NCBI GenBank assembly: GCA_025928215.1
Contig: JAICJW010000325.1
Span: forward strand, 1-5,198
From: Chloroflexia bacterium
GTDB taxonomy: Bacteria; Chloroflexota; Chloroflexia; Thermomicrobiales; JALYUS01
Direction of reading: 5' to 3'
Length of the DNA stretch: 5,198 nucleotides
Below, in pieces: positions 1 to 4,817 of this stretch. Below the pieces are notes generated by a model, which worked only from the letters and a program-made list of their open reading frames with translations, did not search any database and was not told where the DNA came from. Both the position numbers and the translations under genes were made by a program. Within the stretch, counting starts at the first letter, position 1. Each line of letters begins with the position of its first letter.

Positions 1-67
1 ACCCCGGGGGGGGGGCCCCCCGTGGGGGGTGCTTTCGCGGGGGGGGGCCCCCCTGGGGGGCCCCCGG
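1..67. repeat. Alternating G/C homopolymer block
   Basis: This stretch is almost only G and C, in long runs: G runs at 6-15, 24-29, 39-47 and 55-60, and C runs at 2-5, 16-21, 48-53 and 61-65. Adjacent C and G runs such as 16-29 and 48-60 can fold into short, very stable hairpins. Each strand also carries four runs of four or more G, enough for a G-quadruplex. It lies just past the 3' end of the minus-strand gene at 120-770, so it could end that transcript, but there is no T tract like that of a standard intrinsic terminator. Because it touches the window edge and is homopolymeric, an assembly or sequencing error in run lengths is also possible. Confidence 0.6.
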
Positions 68-119
68 ACGCAACGGTGGTGGCACTCTTTTCGCAACCCG
101 TGCTCGTCGTTACTCGCTA

Positions 120-770
120 CTACGTCATTGCCCAGACCCGTACATGGTTGCCGTTGTCGAGGCCGAGAGCCGTGAAGAGGCTGTAACTGATCTCAATGAC
201 GAAGTGATTGCGCCAATAATTCTGATCCTGCGGGGCGACGGCGTCGGCGACGGTGCAGCGGATCGTCTTGCCCGTGTCGGTGTTTTGCAGGGTGAGGATA
301 TTGCCGAAGACGAAGTCGGGATGGACGCAGTAATACCCTTCCGGCGAATAGGGAAAGGTATTGGGGTTTCCCTGCCCGCCACGCATGTGCGTGCGGATGA
401 TCGCGTCCCAGCCGCCATTATCGTAACTCGGTGAATAGAACGCGGCCCCGCCTTCACCGATCTCCGTCAATCCGGCGGTTGGGTTGGCCGGTGGCGCGGG
501 CGGGGCGGGTGGCGCGACCGACCGCACCTGTATGGTGGTGTCCGGTATCACCGGGGTGACAGTCGCGGCAGGGGGCGGCAGGGTTGGGGGGTGTGTCGGT
601 GCGGGCGTTACCAGGGGAGTTGATTTCCCGTCGTCATTCGCCTGAACAACGCTGAGGGGGAGCACCGCGATAAAGAGAAGCAACATCAGGGGGGTGATGA
701 ACCGGTAGGCCGGCGAGCGACGTTGCTCGGTGGCGCGGCATACCGTGCTCGGAAATAGTGACAACCGCAA
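120..770 (-). CDS. Secreted RlpA-like double-psi beta-barrel protein
   Basis: A 216-residue exported protein. Residues 1-25 are basic, 26-43 are hydrophobic, and V42-Q43-A44 is a good signal peptidase I site. Residues 51-99 form a Pro/Thr/Ala linker, typical of cell-wall-proximal proteins. Residues 106-216 resemble the RlpA double-psi beta-barrel: a GGAAFYSP start, HPDFVFGN (149-157), a strand leading to D176, then EISYSLFTALGL and a closing VRVW strand. RlpA proteins are lytic transglycosylases acting on peptidoglycan. H150 and D176 sit where the family's catalytic His and Asp are expected, with the spacing I recall. However, the usual NDRGP signature is replaced by ADAVAP, so activity is uncertain and a binding-only role is possible. 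There is no SPOR domain. Two cysteines (C148, C171) could form a disulfide. The start is TTG at 768-770, placed by a strong upstream Shine-Dalgarno. It is transcribed away from the aldo/keto reductase and looks monocistronic. Confidence 0.82.
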   Translation of the reverse strand: MRLSLFPSTVCRATEQRRSPAYRFITPLMLLLFIAVLPLSVVQANDDGKSTPLVTPAPTHPPTLPPPAATVTPVIPDTTIQVRSVAPPAPPAPPANPTAGLTEIGEGGAAFYSPSYDNGGWDAIIRTHMRGGQGNPNTFPYSPEGYYCVHPDFVFGNILTLQNTDTGKTIRCTVADAVAPQDQNYWRNHFVIEISYSLFTALGLDNGNHVRVWAMT

Positions 771-781
771 AACGGACAGAC

Positions 782-787
782 CCTCCT
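782..787 (-). promoter_or_regulatory. Shine-Dalgarno fixing a TTG start
   Basis: On the minus strand this reads AGGAGG (GGAGGG if shifted one base), with a 10-11 nt spacer to the TTG codon at 768-770. No ATG or GTG lies at a suitable distance in this frame before the signal peptide, so this site decides the start of the RlpA-like gene. Confidence 0.75.
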
Positions 788-869
788 ACGAGACCAACGC
801 AGCGCCACAACGGCGTGGGCTGCAACTCACCTGCACGGACAGTCAACATAACGTCCGGCGCAGCGGCGC

Positions 870-898
870 ATGGTACGCAAGTCAACGAGCCTTGTCAA
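870..898 (-). promoter_or_regulatory. Sigma-70-type promoter of the RlpA-like gene
   Basis: Read on the minus strand, a perfect -35 TTGACA (898-893) is followed by a 17-bp spacer and a -10 TACCAT (875-870, four of six consensus bases). Transcription would begin near 863, giving a leader of about 90 nt before the TTG start at 770. This is the best -35/-10 pair in the window. Confidence 0.6.
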
Positions 899-976
899 AT
901 TGTTCACTGAATGACGACTGTGGCGATGAATAATGTAGTCGGGTTCACAGCGAATACTCGCGCACTACTTCCGAAA

Positions 977-1015
977 GTGTACGAATTGTGTGTACGAACA
1001 GTTGTGCGAGAATTG
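977..1015. repeat. Three 13-bp tandem repeats in the divergent promoter region
   Basis: Units start at 977 (GTGTACGAATTGT), 990 (GTGTACGAACAGT) and about 1003 (TGTGCGAGAATTG, degenerate). The first two share nine identical leading bases. The array ends about 30 bp before the putative -10 box of the aldo/keto reductase and about 80 bp from the opposing promoter. Repeated sites at a near helical-turn spacing suggest binding of a regulator as an oligomer. The regulator is unknown. Confidence 0.45.
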
Positions 1016-1023
1016 TCTGCCCA

Positions 1024-1056
1024 TTATCAAGCAGGTGAACGAGGGTATGCTATGCT
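1024..1056 (+). promoter_or_regulatory. Putative promoter of the aldo/keto reductase
   Basis: Two overlapping TATGCT boxes are present at 1046-1051 and 1051-1056. The second is preceded by TG at 1048-1049, making an extended -10 element (TGCTATGCT). The first has TTATCA (1024-1029) 16 bp upstream as a weak -35. Transcription would start near 1058-1063, about 45-50 nt before the gene. Confidence 0.45.
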
Positions 1057-1107
1057 GCGCGGCAGGAGAGACCAAGGCGTATGCGCCCGAATGCGTGAAG
1101 GGCCAGC

Positions 1108-2052
1108 ATGAATGAGAGACGGCGGCTGGGCGCAAGCGGTATCGTTGTTTCGGCGCTCGGTGCTGGGACATGGTCATGGGGGGACGCGCCGTTCTGGGGA
1201 TACGGCGGGATGCCGGATCGCACGGAGATCGCGGCGGCCTTCCGCGCCAGCCTCGATGCGGGTGTAACCTTCTTCGACACGGCGGAACTCTATGGTGGGG
1301 GAGGATCGGAGCGGCTGCTCGGCACGCTGGCGCGGGAGGCGGGGCGCGCGGTCATCATCGCCAGTAAGTTCACGCCGTTTCCGCACCGGCTCTCGGCGCG
1401 CACGCTCCACACGGCGCTCGACCACAGTCTGTCCCGGCTCGGCGTGGAAACGCTCGATCTCTACCTGATTCACTGGCCGTACACGCTGCTGCGCATCGAA
1501 CCGCTGATGGACGCGCTGGCGGAGGCCGTGCGGGCCGGGAAGGTGCGCGCGGTCGGCGTGAGTAACTTCGATGCGTTCGGGATGCGCCGCGCCCACGACC
1601 GCCTCGCGCGGTACGGCATCCCACTCGCGGCCAACGAAGTACGCTACAACGTCTTCGCGCGGCAGCCCGAGACGAACGGCGTGCTCGCGGCCTGCCGGGA
1701 ACTCGATGTCGCATTGATCGCGCATAGCCCGCTCATTCATGGGGTGCTGGCCGATGATGATACACCGCTATCGGTCGGTGGGCCGCGCCGCTTCCTGCAC
1801 TCCTATCGGGGCGAGCGGCTGCGTGCGATCCACGCGATGACAGCGACCCTGCGAGCAATCGCACGGGCGCGGGGATGCACCGTCGCGCAGGTCGCGCTGA
1901 ACTGGCTGCTTTGCCAGGATGATCGGATCATCCCCATTCCGGGGGCGAAACGCGCGGCGCACGCGCGGGAGAATGCAGGCGCACTCGGCTGGCGGCTGAC
2001 CGACACCGAATTGACGATCATCAATCGCCTCTCCGCACCGGACCAGCAATAA
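1108..2052 (+). CDS. Aldo/keto reductase
   Basis: A 314-residue cytosolic NAD(P)H-dependent oxidoreductase of the aldo/keto reductase superfamily, with the length of a complete TIM barrel. These enzymes reduce aldehydes and ketones to alcohols; the substrate cannot be told from sequence. The catalytic tetrad is complete: D57 and Y62 in FFDTAELYG, K87 in IIASKF and H122 in YLIHWP. Cofactor-binding segments are also clear: GVSNF (150-154), the N-E-V strand (176-178), AHSPLIHGVL (205-214) and IPIPGAKRAAHARENAGA (275-292), where the Lys/Arg cluster usually holds the 2'-phosphate of NADPH. In most relatives the residue after N176 is Gln, which contacts the nicotinamide; here it is E177. The ATG is fixed by an in-frame TGA at 1096-1098, with GAAGGG 5 nt upstream as a modest Shine-Dalgarno. 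The gene appears monocistronic and its 3' end overlaps the convergent kinase-like gene. Confidence 0.95.
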   Translation: MNERRRLGASGIVVSALGAGTWSWGDAPFWGYGGMPDRTEIAAAFRASLDAGVTFFDTAELYGGGGSERLLGTLAREAGRAVIIASKFTPFPHRLSARTLHTALDHSLSRLGVETLDLYLIHWPYTLLRIEPLMDALAEAVRAGKVRAVGVSNFDAFGMRRAHDRLARYGIPLAANEVRYNVFARQPETNGVLAACRELDVALIAHSPLIHGVLADDDTPLSVGGPRRFLHSYRGERLRAIHAMTATLRAIARARGCTVAQVALNWLLCQDDRIIPIPGAKRAAHARENAGALGWRLTDTELTIINRLSAPDQQ

Positions 2053-3061
2053 CGGGAGGCGCTTTCACGAAGACGTTGTCCACCGTGCCCGGAAGCAGCG
2101 GAGGACCCGTGACGATCATCCGCTCAACGGCTCCCGAATCATCTTCTTCAAAGCGCGCGACAAATGGGAAGGATTCGACCGCGAAACTCCCATCCGCGAC
2201 CGGCACGAGGGGATTGCGTGGCCAGACGAGTGATACGCCGTCGAGCACGAGACGACCATCCTCCCACAGCACCCTGCACGCGGCGTCACCATCGCCCGCG
2301 CGGGAGTGATACTCCCCGACATATCGCTCCGGATGTAGCACGTGAGGTTCCGCCTCCGGCATCGCGGGCAGACCGAGAAATTCCAGCGCGCGGCGCTGGT
2401 AGGCGGGCCAATGACCCGCGCTATTCTCTATTGCCATTCTGGGGAAAGCGAAACGCGAGAATGCCCGGTCCGTGACCGCGCGATATGCTCGCCACAGAGA
2501 GGCCATACCATCGAACCCCTGTAACCCGCGACGCTTCCCGTAGGCGGATTCCGTCGCGTTACGAATCAGTCGTTGCTCGGCGGTGATCCCCCGGCGGGCG
2601 CAAATCCGCCGGAGGGCACCCGCCACATCATCCTGATAGAGGTAGATGAGGCGCGGGGTCGTGTCGCGGATGATCCGCGCGACGCGCGTCAGATAGGCAT
2701 CAATGGCTGATCGCGGGACATCGTACGGGAAGAGCGTCCATGTCAGGTAGCCGAAGAGGCAGCTATCCAGAATGACGACCGCACCCGACGCCTCCAGTGT
2801 GTGGGCAAATTCCTGCCACTTGTCGAGCACACCATCAATCACCTGCTGATACTCACCGCTCGCCAGACGATCCAGGACCTGTTGCAGCGAGGCGCGATCG
2901 TGGAAGGGATAGAGGGGGTGCGCGGCTTCTTCCTCGTACCACCAGCGGGCCGCAATTCCCTGAGCGGCATAGTGCCGGATGAGAAAGTGCGCGAGTGTCG
3001 ATTTGCCTGAACCCGGCAATCCCTCAATCAAAATCAGCGACCCAGGCGAGTGGTCATCCAT
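2021..3061 (-). CDS. P-loop kinase-like protein with a C-terminal beta-rich domain
   Basis: A 346-residue soluble protein. The N-terminal part is a P-loop NTPase of kinase type: LILIEGLPGSGKST (9-22) is a Walker A motif with K20 and S21. VVILDS (95-100) after a hydrophobic strand is Walker B-like, with D99. RRICARRGITAEQR (151-164) resembles the Arg-rich lid of nucleoside or shikimate-type kinases. It probably phosphorylates a small molecule; the substrate is unknown. Residues about 240-335 (HPERYVGEYHSR, then short strands with W/F and Gly-Asp turns, ending DNVFVKA) resemble the lipocalin-like DUF3471 domain often found after beta-lactamase-type enzymes. That is a pattern-based guess. The ATG at 3059-3061 has GAGGG 8 nt upstream. 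It runs divergently from the radical SAM gene, and its last ten or so codons lie opposite the end of the aldo/keto reductase. Kinase-like fold is fairly sure; function is not known. Confidence 0.82.
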   Translation of the reverse strand: MDDHSPGSLILIEGLPGSGKSTLAHFLIRHYAAQGIAARWWYEEEAAHPLYPFHDRASLQQVLDRLASGEYQQVIDGVLDKWQEFAHTLEASGAVVILDSCLFGYLTWTLFPYDVPRSAIDAYLTRVARIIRDTTPRLIYLYQDDVAGALRRICARRGITAEQRLIRNATESAYGKRRGLQGFDGMASLWRAYRAVTDRAFSRFAFPRMAIENSAGHWPAYQRRALEFLGLPAMPEAEPHVLHPERYVGEYHSRAGDGDAACRVLWEDGRLVLDGVSLVWPRNPLVPVADGSFAVESFPFVARFEEDDSGAVERMIVTGPPLLPGTVDNVFVKAPPVIAGPVRRGD

Positions 3062-3107
3062 TGGCGTTTCCCTCGTGGTCCGTCAGATCGCCGTCCGTCT
3101 GCCGGGT

Positions 3108-3113
3108 ATCATA
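3108..3113 (-). promoter_or_regulatory. Putative -10 box of the kinase-like gene
   Basis: On the minus strand this is TATGAT, five of six consensus bases, about 45 nt upstream of the ATG at 3061. No convincing -35 lies 16-18 bp upstream, where the sequence is almost all G and C. The box sits inside a GCCG-N9-CGGC imperfect palindrome (3101-3117), which could be an operator. Confidence 0.35.
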
Positions 3114-3124
3114 CGGCGCGGCAA

Positions 3125-3150
3125 GGCGGCGCGGCACCTCGCGCGCCGCC
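3125..3150. promoter_or_regulatory. Inverted repeat between divergent promoters
   Basis: A perfect 9-bp inverted repeat: GGCGGCGCG (3125-3133) and CGCGCCGCC (3142-3150) around an 8-nt centre. It lies between the putative -10 boxes of the kinase-like gene and the radical SAM gene and covers the -35 position of the latter. There is no following T tract, so an operator is likelier than a terminator. In such GC-rich DNA a chance hit cannot be excluded. Confidence 0.4.
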
Positions 3151-3158
3151 CGCTTCGG

Positions 3159-3167
3159 TGCTATGGT
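3159..3167 (+). promoter_or_regulatory. Putative extended -10 promoter of the radical SAM gene
   Basis: TGCTATGGT combines a TG extension with a TATGGT -10 box. The start site would be near 3174, about 75 nt before the ATG. It differs by one base from the TGCTATGCT element upstream of the aldo/keto reductase. The -35 position is occupied by the GC-rich inverted repeat and has no consensus match. Confidence 0.4.
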
Positions 3168-3236
3168 CCCTCCGGCAAGATACATCCAGCCGCTCTCTTC
3201 ATCCGTATACCACGAGAGACGTTCGTGCTAATCATC

Positions 3237-3242
3237 AAGGAG
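3237..3242 (+). promoter_or_regulatory. Shine-Dalgarno of the radical SAM gene
   Basis: AAGGAG with a 7-nt spacer to the ATG at 3250. This supports the chosen start even though the first 90 residues are poorly conserved in appearance. Confidence 0.75.
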
Positions 3243-3249
3243 TTGTGTC

Positions 3250-4689
3250 ATGGCGACGGTGATCGGCGAGCGTGTGTTGAAGGAGACGGAAGGGCTGTCG
3301 CGGATGCACGAGCGCGTCCCGGCGCAATACGTGGCTTTGCCAAATAATGAAGTCGTCTTCCGGCGGTTCGAACCGGACGGCTCCACAACCGAGACGGACC
3401 TCGGACCGTACGCCCCATTCTACGCGCGCATTTTCGCGCTGGATGAGCAGATCAAGGCGAAATACGGCAATGGGGACGGGCCGACGAAAGGCGGGCCGGG
3501 TCTGCCGGGGCGGCAGCGGGCGGGCCTCGTGATGCTCGAAGTGACCGAGAAATGCAACCTCACCTGCCCGATGTGCTACGCGGGCAGCAACCCGGATGGC
3601 CGGCACTACACGATGGCGGAGATCGAACAGCGGCTCGATGAGATCGTCACGGCGGAAGGTGCGGACGTCAGCCTGCAAATCTCCGGGGGCGAGCCATCCG
3701 TCCGCAAGGACCTCAAAGAACTGGCGGCGCTGATTAAGTCCAAAGGATTCACGAACTTCGAAATGATCTCCAATGGTATCCGCATCGCGCGGGACGCCGA
3801 TTTCGCGGAGAGCCTGAAGGCGTGGGGCTTCACCTCCGTCTACTTGCAGTGGGACTCGCTGCGCGAATCGGACATCGAACTGCTGCGGGGCGAGAAGTTG
3901 CTCAGTGTCCGCCTGAAGGCGCTCGACCAACTGGAGAAGGCGGGGCTGAATACGACGCTGGCCGTCTCGCTCCTGCCGGGACTGAATACTGACCAGATCG
4001 GGCCAATCCTGGAGGTCTGCCGCCAGCATCCGATCATCCGCGCCGTCTCGTTCCAGGCGGCGACGCCGTTCGGCAATCGCTGGGACGTTGATGAGGAGCG
4101 CGAGGGTGACGCCCTCGATACGCGCGGCTTTGGCCGGAAACTCCGCCTGCCGGACATCCTGCAACTGATTGAGGAGCAACTCGGCGTCGCGCCGGAAGAG
4201 TTCATGCCGCTCGGCTTCGGCTCGCCCCTCTGCAACTCCATCGCGATCTTGCGCCATGACAAGAAGCGCGGCACCTGGGTGCCGACGACGCCGGGCATCG
4301 AATGGAACAAGTACAGCCAGATTCTCGGCGACGACCCAGTAGACTTCATCCGTATGGTGACGCGGGGCAAGGGCGCGTTTTCGAAGCGGCTCCTCTCCCG
4401 CGAGGGGCTGGCGGCGATGCGCGTTCTGCTGCCCTATCTCGGTCGCAACCCCGGCATCATGTTCGACACGCAGTACGTGACGGTCTTCATCAAGCCCTTC
4501 ATGGATGCGGAGGACCTGGATTTTGACCGTGTGGACCGCTGCTGCTTCCACAACGCCTCGCCGCGCGGCCTGCACTCCTTTTGCCATCTCAATGCCCTCG
4601 TTCGCCCAACGACGACGGTGGACGCCTCAGCCTTCGGGGACGTCATCATGCTGCCACAACCGGAACTCGTCCCGGCGGATGGGGATTAG
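3250..4689 (+). CDS. Radical SAM enzyme, COG1964 (MJ0619/Tes-like) type
   Basis: A 479-residue radical SAM enzyme. LEVTEKCNLTCPMCYAGS (96-113) carries the CxxxCxxC motif (C102, C106, C109) that binds the [4Fe-4S] cluster cleaving S-adenosylmethionine, and SGGEP (145-149) binds SAM. Other segments match the COG1964 class, which includes archaeal MJ0619 (pterin methylation) and tetraether lipid synthase: VYLQWDSL (197-204), AVSLLPGLNTDQIG (238-251), RLPDILQLIEEQ (299-310) and a C-terminal CCFHNASPRGLHSFCHLN (431-448). C328, C431, C432 and C445 could hold an auxiliary Fe-S cluster. Unlike many relatives it has no cysteine before C102, so the N-terminal zinc- or iron-binding knuckle seems lost. 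The reaction is unknown; lipid coupling, methylation or another C-C bond-forming step are options by family. It is followed after 66 bp by a glycosyltransferase gene and probably co-transcribed with it. Class is confident; substrate is not. Confidence 0.92.
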   Translation: MATVIGERVLKETEGLSRMHERVPAQYVALPNNEVVFRRFEPDGSTTETDLGPYAPFYARIFALDEQIKAKYGNGDGPTKGGPGLPGRQRAGLVMLEVTEKCNLTCPMCYAGSNPDGRHYTMAEIEQRLDEIVTAEGADVSLQISGGEPSVRKDLKELAALIKSKGFTNFEMISNGIRIARDADFAESLKAWGFTSVYLQWDSLRESDIELLRGEKLLSVRLKALDQLEKAGLNTTLAVSLLPGLNTDQIGPILEVCRQHPIIRAVSFQAATPFGNRWDVDEEREGDALDTRGFGRKLRLPDILQLIEEQLGVAPEEFMPLGFGSPLCNSIAILRHDKKRGTWVPTTPGIEWNKYSQILGDDPVDFIRMVTRGKGAFSKRLLSREGLAAMRVLLPYLGRNPGIMFDTQYVTVFIKPFMDAEDLDFDRVDRCCFHNASPRGLHSFCHLNALVRPTTTVDASAFGDVIMLPQPELVPADGD

Positions 4690-4817
4690 GACTGAGAACT
4701 GAGGCGATAGCGCCACACCTATGACCAATGGGCAGGAATAGGAAGTGAGGATTGAATGACGAGGGATGAGCGTCCGAATCAAGAACTCTCAGTCCTCAGT
4801 CCTCAGTCCTCAGTCCT
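4688..4817. repeat. Inverted repeat pair built from the CAGTCCT heptamer
   Basis: The left arm, AGGACTGAGAACTGAG (4688-4703), overlaps the TAG stop of the radical SAM gene. It is complementary, with one mismatch in 16, to CTCAGTCCTCAGTCCT at 4788-4803. The same right arm recurs at 4795-4810 and 4802-4817, so pairing could occur in several registers. The transcript could fold into a long hairpin across the gene junction that would enclose the Shine-Dalgarno and start codon of the next gene in its loop. A small GGCG-ATAG-CGCC hairpin lies at 4703-4714. No T tract follows, so a strong terminator is unlikely. Confidence 0.6.

Noticed and set aside
144..434. 96-codon plus-strand frame opposite the RlpA-like gene
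   Set aside because: It is antisense to a coding region with a signal peptide and a recognisable domain, and its product shows no independent features.
634..885. 83-codon minus-strand frame overlapping the start of the RlpA-like gene
   Set aside because: It is out of frame with the RlpA-like protein, covers its promoter -10 box and ribosome site, and the product has no signal or domain.
911..1111. 66-codon plus-strand frame whose TGA overlaps the reductase ATG (ATGA)
   Set aside because: The overlap looks like translational coupling, but there is no Shine-Dalgarno at 911, no recognisable protein pattern, and the putative reductase promoter and repeats lie inside it.
1174..1740. 188-codon open frame antisense to the aldo/keto reductase
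   Set aside because: It lies wholly opposite a gene with a complete catalytic tetrad, and its Arg/Glu-rich product has no family pattern.
3235..4587. 450-codon open frame antisense to the radical SAM gene
   Set aside because: It mirrors a well-recognised gene with strong motifs. The product is rich in Arg, Val and Ala with no domain pattern, as expected for the complement of GC-rich codons.
4703..4714. GGCG-ATAG-CGCC hairpin as a terminator of the radical SAM gene
   Set aside because: The stem is only four base pairs and no T tract follows, so termination between the two genes is unlikely.
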